Shown piece by piece: positions 35,727 to 49,370 of a DNA stretch of 64,000 nt. The notes beneath the pieces are model-generated. The model was given only the letters and a program-made list of their open reading frames with translations, did no database searches and was not told the DNA's origin. Numbering within the stretch: the stretch's first letter is position 1; each line of letters begins with the position of its first letter. Source of the stretch: Prevotella sp. (GTDB lineage Bacteria; Bacteroidota; Bacteroidia; Bacteroidales; Bacteroidaceae); assembly GCA_017554145.1 (NCBI GenBank), contig JAFZIZ010000008.1:1-64000 (forward strand). Reading direction: 5' to 3'. A program made the position numbers and the translations under genes.

Positions 35727-37457
35727 ATGTATAAAAAGAGTTTTTTATTTCTGCTACTGACGTCTATGTTGCCTTTCACTATTCCTGCCCAACCCACGTC
35801 ATGTAGTCCTGTACCAACAAAAAACCAGTTACGCTGGCAGGAGATGGAGATGTATGCCTTTATACATTACTCGCTGAATACGTACACAGACCAAGAATGG
35901 GGCTTCGGTAACGAGGATCCAAAGCTGTTCAATCCAAGCAATCTTGACTGTCGGCAGTGGGCGCGCGTCTGCAAACAGGCAGGTATGAAAGGCATCATCT
36001 TCACTGCCAAGCACCATTGTGGTTTCTGCATGTGGCCATCGAAATATACTGAGTATTCCGTCAAGAATTCACCTTGGAAACAGGGCAAGGGCGACGTGGT
36101 GCGCGAACTAGCCGACGCTTGTCGTGAGGAAGGACTGAAGTTTGCTGTGTATCTCTCGCCTTGGGACAGGAACCATCCTGAGTACGGACATCCAGAATAC
36201 GTGACCTATTTCCGCAACCAGTTGCGCGAACTGCTTACACAATATGGAGACATCTTCGAGGTGTGGTTCGATGGTGCCAATGGTGGTGATGGCTGGTATG
36301 GCGGGGCTAACGAGACACGCAAGATTGACGGTAAGACATATTACCAATGGGCTGAGACTTTCCGCATGATTCGTGAGTTGCAACCCGATGCTGTCATCTG
36401 GAACGACGGTGGCGACCGAGGCGACCTGCGCTGGGTAGGTACTGAGGCTGGTAACGTAGGAGAAACGAACTGGAGTCTATTGAACAAGGAGGGTGATGTG
36501 CCTTACGAACAACTTCACTACGGACTGGAGAATGGTGATTCATGGGTGCCAGGTGAGACAAACACCAGCATCCGACCGGGATGGTTCTACCATAAGACGG
36601 AGGATGAACACGTCAAGAGTCTCTCAAAACTCATGGACACCTATTATAAGAGTGTTGGCCGTAATTCGACGCTGCTGCTCAACTTCCCCGTCATGCCCAA
36701 CGGACGCATCCATCCTAATGATAGCCTCAGGGGCATCGCTTTCAAGAAAATGATTGACGAGGTTTTTAAGAAGGATTTAGCAGAGGAGGCAATAATCAAG
36801 AAACAGGGAAAGGAGACCATCATCACCTTCCAAGAACCTACGGCTTTCAACCGCTTCTTAGTTGAAGAAGACATTCGCTACGGTCAGCGTGTCAAGAAGT
36901 TCTCACTGGAGGCTGAGGTTGACGGGCAATGGAAACCGCTAAAGGATGAACTCGTTACTAACGGCGACGGTTTGACCACTATTGGGCATCGTCGTATCAT
37001 CTGTTTCCCCACTATAAACGCAACAAAATTGCGCTTTACCGTCCTTGACGCTAAGTGCGATCCCATCATCAAGAAGACCGCAGTCTATCTTGCTCCAGAA
37101 CTGACGGCCGACATCCCTGATGCTGGCGAGAAGTTGTCATCGAACCTGCATATCTTCTTTATCAGCCCTAAGCAGATGATTATTGACTTCGACAACGAGC
37201 AGTCCATCACCTCGTTCCGATATTTACCGCCACAGGATTCCAAGGACGGTATGATTACCCATTACTCGCTATGGGCATCGTCTGACTGGAATGATTGGAA
37301 GAAGGTCGCATCGGGAGAGTTCTCGAACATCGTCAACAATCCTATCTGGCAGACCATTAAGTTTGCTCCCATAAAGGCTAAGATTCTCCGCCTCGATGCC
37401 GACCGTTTGGCAGAGGGTGAACGCATGGCCTTCGGTGATATAGAAGTGGTAATGTAA
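35727..37457 (+). CDS. Exported alpha-L-fucosidase (GH29)
   Basis: 576 aa from ATG 35727 (signal peptide SFLFLLLTSMLPFTIPA). GH29 barrel to about 340: YAFIHYSLNTYTDQEWGFG, GIIFTAKHHCGFCMWPS, and EVWFDGANGGDGWYG, where the Asp of WFDG is the nucleophile. The C-terminal part (about 400-576) looks like a discoidin-type beta-sandwich (NRFLVEEDIRYGQRVKKFSL; ITSFRYLPPQDSKDGMITHYSLWAS). Removes terminal alpha-fucose from glycans. First of three linked exported glycosidases. Confidence 0.88.
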   Translation: MYKKSFLFLLLTSMLPFTIPAQPTSCSPVPTKNQLRWQEMEMYAFIHYSLNTYTDQEWGFGNEDPKLFNPSNLDCRQWARVCKQAGMKGIIFTAKHHCGFCMWPSKYTEYSVKNSPWKQGKGDVVRELADACREEGLKFAVYLSPWDRNHPEYGHPEYVTYFRNQLRELLTQYGDIFEVWFDGANGGDGWYGGANETRKIDGKTYYQWAETFRMIRELQPDAVIWNDGGDRGDLRWVGTEAGNVGETNWSLLNKEGDVPYEQLHYGLENGDSWVPGETNTSIRPGWFYHKTEDEHVKSLSKLMDTYYKSVGRNSTLLLNFPVMPNGRIHPNDSLRGIAFKKMIDEVFKKDLAEEAIIKKQGKETIITFQEPTAFNRFLVEEDIRYGQRVKKFSLEAEVDGQWKPLKDELVTNGDGLTTIGHRRIICFPTINATKLRFTVLDAKCDPIIKKTAVYLAPELTADIPDAGEKLSSNLHIFFISPKQMIIDFDNEQSITSFRYLPPQDSKDGMITHYSLWASSDWNDWKKVASGEFSNIVNNPIWQTIKFAPIKAKILRLDADRLAEGERMAFGDIEVVM

Positions 37458-37480
37458 ATAGCAACTAACAACATGGAAAT

Positions 37481-42543
<5,063 letters not shown>

Positions 42544-42669
42544 TTTTAGAATACTCCATATAGTGAAGCCTTGTGGCAGGAGATTGAGACATTCTGTAAC
42601 AAGATTCGTCGTATCCTGCAAGGCAAACAACTCAGAAGCCAAGCACTTCGTAGTCCTCATCAATGGTTA
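42544..42669. other. Short spacer with a possible gene remnant
   Basis: Between the LacZ-type gene and the convergent DUF418 gene. After a TAG, one plus-strand frame reads TPYSEALWQEIETFCNKIRR then ILQGKQLRSQALRSPHQW with coding-like composition but no start codon. It may be a degraded gene end. I do not recognise it. Confidence 0.3.
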
Positions 42670-43797
42670 TTATTCTTTTTTATCAATCCACATTAGTTTT
42701 CGCCATAAACCCTCCAACGGACCACGAGAATAGCTCTTGAACCAGAAACGAGCGAAGCAATACTGGACGATAACCATTGCAAGACCAACAATGACAGCAT
42801 AAGTAATTCCCAATTTGTAATAGCATGCGAGACCATAACCGCAGAAGATAAAGCAGCCGATGATGGACTGCAATAGATAGTTAGTGAGACTCATACGTCC
42901 GAAGATACACAGATGATGTAGCACTTTGCGAACCCCATTGAAAGCATACCATGCAGAAACCACAACCGACACAATCATCAAGAGGATGATGAGGTTGTAG
43001 ATGGGCTTAAGCCAGCCTTCCAGTTCACCAAAGTTAGCAAAACTCAGGGCGAAAACCAAAATAGTAGATATACAGAAGATGGCGTGCCATATCTTTAGAT
43101 TATTTCCCTCGTTGTAGAACAATCGCTGTCGCCCTAACTGCATACCGAGGATAAAGAGACAGAGCAACTGTGTAAGACGTCCGCTAAAGACATTGAAGCG
43201 GAAATTCACTTCGAAGCCATAGCGCAGGTTAGTGAGGGTATTCTCCCAAAATGTTCCATGCTCGTGCATGCTATTGATTTTTCCATAAAGTTCCCACATG
43301 GTGGAATGGTCTATGGTGGTATCCGTCAGAAGACAGAACAATTCCACAGGTTGGATGGTAAGCAGACCTATAATACACCAGACGACTCGTGATGGCAGGT
43401 AGCTGATAGGAATAAGCAACAGTCCATAGACGGCATAGAGCATTAGAATATCACCATCGTAGAATGCCACATTGATAAGACCAAACATAAAGAGCAGACA
43501 CATGCGCCATGCAAAACGACCAGAGAAGTTGTATCCCTTCTGTTGCTGGTTGTCGTTCATGATGAAGAAACTCAATCCGAAGAGCATGGCGAAGATGCCG
43601 TACATCTTACCAGAAAGCAGCCATGCCAGCACATCAGCCACTGTCTGGTCACAAGGCAACGTATGCACTATTGGCTCTTCGGTGAAGATGTTAAAATGCT
43701 CCACGGAGTGATACAGGATGATACCTGCTACCGCTATGCCTCTCAGGGCATCAGCCACATCAATGCGTGTATTGGGTAAAGAACGGGTTTTGTACAT
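42670..43797 (-). CDS. DUF418-type integral membrane protein
   Basis: 375 aa from ATG 43797; the longer frame to 43824 would start inside the -7 element. About ten hydrophobic segments; N-terminal RIDVADALRGIAVAGIILYH is the heparan-acetyltransferase/acyltransferase-like signature shared with DUF418 proteins, and the C-terminal GRMSLTNYLLQSII...FKSYSRGPLEGLWRKLMW is the DUF418 hallmark. Transporter or membrane acyl-transfer role unknown. Confidence 0.85.
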   Translation of the reverse strand: MYKTRSLPNTRIDVADALRGIAVAGIILYHSVEHFNIFTEEPIVHTLPCDQTVADVLAWLLSGKMYGIFAMLFGLSFFIMNDNQQQKGYNFSGRFAWRMCLLFMFGLINVAFYDGDILMLYAVYGLLLIPISYLPSRVVWCIIGLLTIQPVELFCLLTDTTIDHSTMWELYGKINSMHEHGTFWENTLTNLRYGFEVNFRFNVFSGRLTQLLCLFILGMQLGRQRLFYNEGNNLKIWHAIFCISTILVFALSFANFGELEGWLKPIYNLIILLMIVSVVVSAWYAFNGVRKVLHHLCIFGRMSLTNYLLQSIIGCFIFCGYGLACYYKLGITYAVIVGLAMVIVQYCFARFWFKSYSRGPLEGLWRKLMWIDKKE

Positions 43798-43821
43798 TTC
43801 TAAATGAAAGAGGTTACGTTG

Positions 43822-43852
43822 CAAAATTACGAATAATTTTGAACATTACCAA
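43822..43852 (-). promoter_or_regulatory. Promoter of the DUF418 gene
   Basis: Minus-strand TAATTTTG (43822-43829) and TTG (complement of CAA 43850-43852), spacer 20. Confidence 0.65.
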
Positions 43853-44010
43853 ATAATTATGATATTCAGTGGGCTGAAGCGCGATTCTGCTAAGAGTTAT
43901 CTCGACGGCCTTTGCAAGGGTGACCATCCAAGTCTGTGGAAGGTCCGCGAAAGTCGCCGCTGGTTATACTTCCCCAAGCGAGAAGTATCTAAGGAATATA
44001 AACTGGTTTC

Positions 44011-44164
44011 GGCCGACCGCTCGGACATATCAGGGCGGGCGCTCTAAAATATAAGGGCGACCGCACTAATTCATGTGGGCGCCCGCCCGAATCTAGCAAA
44101 CCGCCGTCTCTCTCCCTGTTACATGCCGTCTCTTTCCCTGTTAGCACGTATATTTCTCCCTGTT
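44011..44164. repeat. 22-base-period tandem array in a 511-base gene-free stretch
   Basis: Seven successive 22-base units start at 44011, 44033, 44055, 44077, 44099, 44121 and 44143. Units 1-4 share a G+C-rich head (GGGCGNCCGCNC, nearly palindromic) with an A+T-rich variable end. Units 5-7 instead share the end TCTCYYTCCCTGTT-like tail (all end TCCCTGTT), with GCCGTCTCT in units 5 and 6. The surrounding region 43853-44308 has no supported gene; a 62-codon frame (43859-44047) crosses the array and is not convincing. A separate hairpin ATACTTC / GAAGTAT lies at 43966-43988. Confidence 0.75.
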
Positions 44165-44308
44165 CCCTCAGGTCTCTCTTTGCAAAAGAAATCCAAAAGA
44201 ACTATTTTTATCTCTTTTTTTACAAGAAAGGAAGACCCGCAATGGATTTCCGTTGATGGTCAGTATCCTGATGGTATGTGTCCCGCAGCATGGTCTTCCA
44301 TGCGTGAT

Positions 44309-44926
44309 CTACTCAGACTTTCCACCATACTCGTTATAGGAAATGTTTTCAGGCTTCCACTTGTCTTTGGGCTGAGGATGTTCTGCTGGATGACCAATAA
44401 CAATAGTGCAGAGAGGAATGAAAGTCTCAGGCAATTTCAGTACCTTAGCCACCTCACCAGAACGTTTTTCATCAGGATATAGCCCCGTCCATACGGCACC
44501 GAGTCCGAGAGCATTGGCTGCAAGAAGAATGTTTTCCGTGGCTGCTGAACAGTCCTGAATCCAGAAACCCTGTGCCGGACCTTGTAATGCTTTTTCCATA
44601 TTGCCACATACAACGATGGCGAGTGCAGCCTGTTTCAGCATACCGCCACGAGGGTTGTTGCCTGCGAGTTCTGTGAGTTTCTCCTTGCTATTGATGACAA
44701 CGAAGTGCCAAGGCTGTCTGTTGACGGCTGTAGGTGCTGCCATACCTGCACGGAGCATGGTCTCAATGTTCTCCTTAGAGACGGGCTCATCAGTGTACTG
44801 TCGGATGCTGGTGCGTGTCATGATGTTGTTAATTGCTGCCTGAGCATCACTGTTCTCTGTTCTCTGTTGTGCTGAAGCACCCGCTGTCATGGCGAGAGAC
44901 AGCAAGATAGTCATTAGCTTTTTCAT
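44309..44926 (-). CDS. Exported nitroreductase-family protein
   Basis: 205 aa. Signal peptide (MKKLMTILLSLAMTAGASA) then an NfsB/FRP-like FMN fold: TRTSIRQYTDEPVSKENIETMLRAGMAAPTAVNRQPWHFVV (FMN phosphate contacts Arg/Ser/Arg), LAIVVCGN, WIQDCSAATENILLAANALGLGAVW. FMN enzymes of this family usually use NAD(P)H; an exported one in Bacteroidota is common but its electron donor is unclear. Downstream of the DUF4251 lipoprotein gene by 26 bases. Confidence 0.85.
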   Translation of the reverse strand: MKKLMTILLSLAMTAGASAQQRTENSDAQAAINNIMTRTSIRQYTDEPVSKENIETMLRAGMAAPTAVNRQPWHFVVINSKEKLTELAGNNPRGGMLKQAALAIVVCGNMEKALQGPAQGFWIQDCSAATENILLAANALGLGAVWTGLYPDEKRSGEVAKVLKLPETFIPLCTIVIGHPAEHPQPKDKWKPENISYNEYGGKSE

Positions 44927-44952
44927 AAAATTACCTTTTTTCTTAGTCTATT

Positions 44953-45441
44953 TTAGTTATTTATTTCGATATTTCCAGTGTAACTGATTTGCTCACGTTC
45001 TCTAGCCATCACGTGGATGCTGGTGTTGCCTGTAGGGAAGATGTCGAGTATGTAGGTGATGATGTCCTCATCGTTGTCTACACGAACCGTGATTTGTGTA
45101 TTGCCATTACGAGTCTTTCCTGTTTGATACTCTTGGATGAGTGCCGTGAAATTCAGGGCTTTTCCACCGCCATAGGGAACATTATACGCTCTTCCGAAAT
45201 ATGGGAGATATGAAACCAGTGTGTCGCCTTTTACTTCCAGAGAATAATCTGACGACACATCGACAGGGGTTCCGCGAAGAGGGTACATCCTATCAATATT
45301 CACGGTATAGCGTCGACTCGTCAGCGCCTTGTTGACGGCAGCTGCTATCTTTGCATCTCTTTCTGCCCGTTCTGCACTTGTCATGGTGCTACAGGCAGCA
45401 AGCGATATCACCATTGCTAACGTGAAAATGTAATTCTTCAT
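44953..45441 (-). CDS. DUF4251 lipoprotein
   Basis: 162 aa. Lipobox VISLAAC (Cys at 17). The mature domain matches DUF4251: AVNKALTSRRYTVNIDRMYPLRGTPVDVSSDYSLEVKGDTLVSYLPYFGRAY then YGGGKALNF. Uncharacterised family of Bacteroidota. First gene after a shared promoter module. Confidence 0.85.
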   Translation of the reverse strand: MKNYIFTLAMVISLAACSTMTSAERAERDAKIAAAVNKALTSRRYTVNIDRMYPLRGTPVDVSSDYSLEVKGDTLVSYLPYFGRAYNVPYGGGKALNFTALIQEYQTGKTRNGNTQITVRVDNDEDIITYILDIFPTGNTSIHVMAREREQISYTGNIEINN

Positions 45442-45458
45442 ATCCTCTTATTATAATT

Positions 45459-45492
45459 TATTCGGCTACAAATATAATGAAAAGTCTGCAAT
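45459..45492 (-). promoter_or_regulatory. Shared promoter module, copy 2
   Basis: On the minus strand: ATTGCAGACTTTTC, then ATTATATTTGTAGCCGAATA. Precedes the DUF4251 lipoprotein gene by 17 bases. Confidence 0.7.
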
Positions 45493-45604
45493 AACAGGAC
45501 CATTCGATATAAAAACATTCAGAAAGTCCTCAAAATTTGGTAGAATCTGCAACTATTCATAACTTTACAGCGTCAAATGGAAAATAGAAGACGAAAAGTT
45601 TACA

Positions 45605-46627
45605 ATGAATCAACGACTCTATTATCTTGACAATCTAAAGGTTTGTCTGACCGTTTTGGTGATTATGCATCATGCCGGACAGGCATACGGTGATGGTGGA
45701 GGATGGGCCTATACACCATCCAATCCGGCAGAATTTATGCCTTGGATCTGGCATTTCTTTTCTACCAATGCTGCTTTCTTCATGGGGCTCTATTTTTTTA
45801 TCTCGGGCTATTTCGTGCCAAGGAGTTTTGATAAGCAAGGAACAAAACTTTTTGTCCAAAAGAAACTGCTCCGTTTGGGCACCCCTCTTCTCTTTATTGG
45901 AGCCCTTATCTGCGTCATGACAGGAAAGCCGGAAATTGCCCATATGTGGTTTGTCGAGAGTTTGTTGGTGTTCTGTCTTATCTATGCCTTGATTCGTCGA
46001 TTTGTATCACCCATCCATCAAGCATGTAGTTCTAAACCGACTATCATCGGTCTGCTTATCGTGGCGTTGGTAATGGGTATTGGCAGCTACTTCATCCGCT
46101 TGGTCAGCCCACAAGATCATTGGATCTGGCCGTTTGGCATCATACCACTTCCTATGGAACCGGCTCATTATCTCCAATATGTAATGATGTTCGTTCTCGG
46201 TATATTGGCCTATCGTTTCCAGTGGCTCGACAAGATGAGTAATCTAACGGGCTCTACAGCTTTACTTATCGGTATTGCTTTGGCTGTAGGAAACTATCTG
46301 CGCGATGGTGGACCATGGAATGCTTTTGTCTGGCAATGTTTTGGTATCTATGAGTCACTGATGTGTATCTTCATCAGCTTTGGCCTGATCTGGTTGTTCC
46401 GTCAGTTTGTATGTGCCTCCTCCCGTTTCTGGCAGTGGTGTGCTGCTCATTCTTATGGTGCATACGTATTCCACCTGATATTAATGATTGTCCTGCAGAA
46501 TATGGTGGATGGTATCTGGATGGGTGCCTTTGGCAAGTTCCTCTTCATCGGAGTCGTTACCACCATCCTTTCCTTCCAGCTGACATGGGTGTTAAAAATG
46601 ATTCCTGGAGTCAAGCGGATTTTATAA
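45605..46627 (+). CDS. Acyltransferase 3-family membrane protein
   Basis: 340 aa, about ten membrane helices. N-terminal RLYYLDNLKVCLTVLVIMHHAGQAYG with the conserved His pair, later FFSTNAAFFMGLYFFISGYFVPRSFDKQG with the family Arg/Lys. Such proteins O-acetylate surface glycans or other acceptors; the target cannot be told from the sequence. Convergent with the flavodoxin-like gene. Confidence 0.85.
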   Translation: MNQRLYYLDNLKVCLTVLVIMHHAGQAYGDGGGWAYTPSNPAEFMPWIWHFFSTNAAFFMGLYFFISGYFVPRSFDKQGTKLFVQKKLLRLGTPLLFIGALICVMTGKPEIAHMWFVESLLVFCLIYALIRRFVSPIHQACSSKPTIIGLLIVALVMGIGSYFIRLVSPQDHWIWPFGIIPLPMEPAHYLQYVMMFVLGILAYRFQWLDKMSNLTGSTALLIGIALAVGNYLRDGGPWNAFVWQCFGIYESLMCIFISFGLIWLFRQFVCASSRFWQWCAAHSYGAYVFHLILMIVLQNMVDGIWMGAFGKFLFIGVVTTILSFQLTWVLKMIPGVKRIL

Positions 46628-46639
46628 ACGTTTCGAATT

Positions 46640-47218
46640 CTATTGTTCAAATAGTATCCTTATTGCTTTGCGACATTTTTGCTTGTCGCGTTCAGATAGT
46701 TGCGGATGCATCACTGTACCACCGCGTTCGATGGTTGTCACAATCCTAAAACCGGAATAGCGACAGATTTCTCGCATAGCACGGATGGCACCACGTGACT
46801 GTTTGAACCATATATTCCAAGGCCATGGTGTGGTGCATGTACTTAGGAGAATGCACTTCTTGCCCTTCATCAACGGCTCTGGAAAGCGAGGCGTGTCGCG
46901 CATCATACCATAGACAATACGGTCGAACAACAATTTCATCTGTCCAGGAATGTTGCCCCAATAACAAGGAGCACCCATGATAATGGCATCGGCTTCCTGT
47001 ATCATTTTCAATACTCGCTGTGAGTCGTCTTCTCCGAGCACACATTTCTTTTTAGTTCGACACACCATACAGCCGATACAGGGTCTTATGTTCAGATCAT
47101 TTGTGTAAACCACCTGCACCTGATTCCCTTTATCCGATGCCTCATTCTGCATAATGTCAAGCATCTGCGATATCAAACCCTTCTTTCGGGGACTTCCATT
47201 TATTATCAGTATATTCAT
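46640..47218 (-). CDS. Flavodoxin-family NAD(P)H-dependent FMN reductase-like protein
   Basis: 192 aa. ILIINGSPRKKGLISQMLDIM is the FMN phosphate loop of the WrbA/iron-sulfur flavoprotein group, with ADAIIMGAPCYWGNIPGQMKLLFDR as second FMN contact. Four Cys in RPCIGCMVCRTKKKCVLGEDD suggest a Fe-S or disulfide site as in iron-sulfur flavoproteins. First in distance from the plus-strand acyltransferase; part of a cluster of flavin-linked genes up to 48755. Confidence 0.82.
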   Translation of the reverse strand: MNILIINGSPRKKGLISQMLDIMQNEASDKGNQVQVVYTNDLNIRPCIGCMVCRTKKKCVLGEDDSQRVLKMIQEADAIIMGAPCYWGNIPGQMKLLFDRIVYGMMRDTPRFPEPLMKGKKCILLSTCTTPWPWNIWFKQSRGAIRAMREICRYSGFRIVTTIERGGTVMHPQLSERDKQKCRKAIRILFEQ

Positions 47219-47262
47219 TTATTTGAGCAACAAACCCTTTTCTCATTATTTATGTCAGGTAA

Positions 47263-47826
47263 CTATTTCAACTGCTTTCCGTCTGAGAATGCATTGCCAA
47301 TAGTCTTACCCAGTTGGATATAAGTGTGATGAACGGGATCGAAGGTGATTAGTTCCATCTTCTCTACATCAGGCTTTCCATCTTCAGCCAGAAAATTCTC
47401 ATCACAGAGGATGTTGACGATTTCTGCTACGAGGTAATAGCCCGACTCACTCTCGTCTATCTTCTGCTTCACCCGGCATTCAAGAGTCATCGGGAACTCC
47501 TTGAACACAGGAGCGTTCACGTTGGAAGCTTTCTCAATAGTCCAACCCGCCTTTTCCATCTTGTCAGGAGTATTCCTGCCACTCACGATGCCAACATAGT
47601 CAGAAGCTACCATCGTCTCTGTAGTTGCAAAAGCGACGGTGAACTCTGGATTCTCAGCAAGGTTATCAGTTGTTTGGTGAGAGCCAAATGAGATGATTAT
47701 TTCGTGCATATCCCACTGACCACCCCAAGCAGCATTCATGGCGTTTGCTTTACCATTTTTATCATAAGTACCAATGATTAGCACGGGTTGTGGAAGAACC
47801 CACGCTGTAGATTTGAAACTTTTCAT
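47263..47826 (-). CDS. Flavin reductase-family protein (FMN-binding split barrel), copy 1
   Basis: 187 aa. Split-barrel motifs: PVLIIGTYDKNGKANAMNAAWGGQW, ISFGSHQTTDNLAENPEFTVAFAT, DYVGIVSGRNTPDKMEKAGW. Similar to reductases that supply FMNH2 or reduce flavin with NAD(P)H. Paralogue of 48231-48755, separated by a small lipoprotein gene. Confidence 0.83.
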   Translation of the reverse strand: MKSFKSTAWVLPQPVLIIGTYDKNGKANAMNAAWGGQWDMHEIIISFGSHQTTDNLAENPEFTVAFATTETMVASDYVGIVSGRNTPDKMEKAGWTIEKASNVNAPVFKEFPMTLECRVKQKIDESESGYYLVAEIVNILCDENFLAEDGKPDVEKMELITFDPVHHTYIQLGKTIGNAFSDGKQLK

Positions 47827-47840
47827 AATTCTGTTATCTT

Positions 47841-48200
47841 TTAGTTTTCTTTCTTTAAATAATCGAATATATCAATAGTTCCTGCTTCGCTTTTAACATC
47901 AAGAGTTGGAACATATTCTTCCATCCTTGTTGTACCACTTGTTTTGTTGACATAGAAATTCACGAAAGCACCAGTATAACTGCGAAATATCACCTGATAG
48001 GCAGAATCAGTCTCTTCTCCCATCTGTACATACATAATAGAAGAATTTCCTTTAGCCACACTCCAGTCATACTCGCTATGGCAATAGTTGCAGACTCCTT
48101 CGTATGCCATCTCTGCTGTTATTTTATTCTTTAAGGTATTGGTGCCACAAGAACATAATAACAGGACTATCAACAAAAATGAAAATGTAATTTGTTTCAT
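47841..48200 (-). CDS. Small lipoprotein, 119 aa
   Basis: Lipobox LLLCSC and a short mature domain with YEGVCNYCHSEYDW (CXXCH, a possible single c-type haem or metal site), otherwise beta-rich (IMYVQMGEETDSAYQVIFRSYTG). It lies between the two flavin reductase genes in the same direction. Not recognised as a family. The CXXCH may be coincidence in a short protein. Confidence 0.6.
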   Translation of the reverse strand: MKQITFSFLLIVLLLCSCGTNTLKNKITAEMAYEGVCNYCHSEYDWSVAKGNSSIMYVQMGEETDSAYQVIFRSYTGAFVNFYVNKTSGTTRMEEYVPTLDVKSEAGTIDIFDYLKKEN

Positions 48201-48230
48201 AAATGCTATAATTATATTATAAGGAAGGTA

Positions 48231-48755
48231 TCATCCCAGATACTCATTATCCCTTACCAGCACCTTTTCGATTTTTCCTACATACATCGTATGGAAGTCA
48301 CGCTGAGGATAGTTCTCATCGATAGTATTTTGATAGAGGAAACCATTTTCTTGTAGTTCTGAGGCATATATCTTCTTGCAGACAAGTACCAATTTGGCCT
48401 CTTGGAAAAAGACAGAGTTGTCTGCATAGACAGGAGTAAGACCAGCTTTGGTGACTTTATTTTCGTTACGTCCAGAGACACTGCCGAGATATGCCATCTG
48501 CTTCTTGAATGACTTGTCCATGATAGAGAGTGTGAAATAGGATTCTTCGTCCACAAATTTTTTAGTATAGCGTGAAGGGCGTAGGTAAATCACTGCTGTC
48601 GGGTCGTTATGTCCCCATAGACATCCGAGATGTCCCCAAGAGGCTGTCATTGTATTACATCCCGACTGCTTATTACCCGCAGTCACCAGCATCCATTCAC
48701 CTCCAATCAGATTGAACGGATTGAACTTCATGTCTTTGTAATTAATCTCTTGCAT
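48231..48755 (-). CDS. Flavin reductase-family protein (FMN-binding split barrel), copy 2
   Basis: 174 aa. FNLIGGEWMLVTAGNKQSGCNTMTASWGHLG, DPTAVIYLRPSRYTKKFVDE, YLGSVSGRNENKVTKAGL are typical. Cytoplasmic. Likely uses NAD(P)H to reduce FMN; partner unknown. Starts an apparent run with 47841 and 47263. Confidence 0.83.
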   Translation of the reverse strand: MQEINYKDMKFNPFNLIGGEWMLVTAGNKQSGCNTMTASWGHLGCLWGHNDPTAVIYLRPSRYTKKFVDEESYFTLSIMDKSFKKQMAYLGSVSGRNENKVTKAGLTPVYADNSVFFQEAKLVLVCKKIYASELQENGFLYQNTIDENYPQRDFHTMYVGKIEKVLVRDNEYLG

Positions 48756-48865
48756 ATGTTTGTATTTTGGTTTTCTTGACTTGAAGATATCACGTTGATA
48801 TTTTTATTTACACATTCATACTGGCGTAATTAAGGGGTTCGTGAAAGAACCTAAACTTTCAAAAA

Positions 48866-49270
48866 TTATTCCTTGGAAATAGATACTGACTTACGGTATC
48901 CCATGCCCGTAACGTGGCATATTAGAGTATTGTCCTGATTAGTGACACGTACTTCGACGGAAGGTATCTTGTGGTGATTGCATACGAAGATAGCTTCTGC
49001 TCGAAGAGTATCACCTTCATGGGCACTGGCTACAAACATGATGCTATTGGAGATGCCGAAGGTAAGTTGCCCCTGACTATTCATTAGTGCAGCAATAGCC
49101 AAGTCTGCTAAAGTAAAGAGTGCTCCTCCCTGACAGACATTACCACCATTCAGATGGGCTTCCATGACTGTCATCTCGGCAACAGCATGGTGTCTGTCAA
49201 CTTCTGTTATTTTACAGCCTGCATTAGCAGCGAAACGATCATTTTTATTTAGTAATTCTTTAATGTCCAT
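48866..49270 (-). CDS. PaaI-family hotdog thioesterase
   Basis: 134 aa. Single hotdog domain: HHAVAEMTVMEAHLNGGNVCQGGALFTLADLAIAALMNSQG contains the HN/G..G..TL.D family motif with Asp as catalytic residue, then VRVTNQDNTLICHVTGMGYRK. Hydrolyses an acyl-CoA thioester; substrate unknown. Its promoter is divergent from that of the carboxylesterase gene. Confidence 0.85.
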   Translation of the reverse strand: MDIKELLNKNDRFAANAGCKITEVDRHHAVAEMTVMEAHLNGGNVCQGGALFTLADLAIAALMNSQGQLTFGISNSIMFVASAHEGDTLRAEAIFVCNHHKIPSVEVRVTNQDNTLICHVTGMGYRKSVSISKE

Positions 49271-49295
49271 TTCTAATATTACTTAATATCGGATG

Positions 49296-49303
49296 CAAAT
49301 ATA
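49296..49303 (-). promoter_or_regulatory. -7 element of the thioesterase gene
   Basis: Minus-strand TATATTTG (complement of CAAATATA), 26 bases upstream of the start and 6 bases from promoter module copy 3. Confidence 0.6.
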
Positions 49304-49309
49304 GTGATA

Positions 49310-49343
49310 ATTGCGGACTTTTCGTTATATTTGTAGCCGAATA
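49310..49343 (+). promoter_or_regulatory. Shared promoter module, copy 3
   Basis: ATTGCGGACTTTTC, then GTTATATTTGTAGCCGAATA. Differs from copy 2 at two positions only. Drives the carboxylesterase gene. Confidence 0.75.
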
Positions 49344-49370
49344 ATTTTATAAACACCAAAAACCGAATCA

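Noticed and set aside
43859..44047. 62-codon frame with moderately gene-like composition
   Set aside because: Its 3' part crosses the 22-base array in changing register, no promoter or homology was evident, and neighbours explain nothing about it.
44011..44164. Possible CRISPR array
   Set aside because: Units are contiguous 22-base repeats with no spacers, and no cas genes are present.
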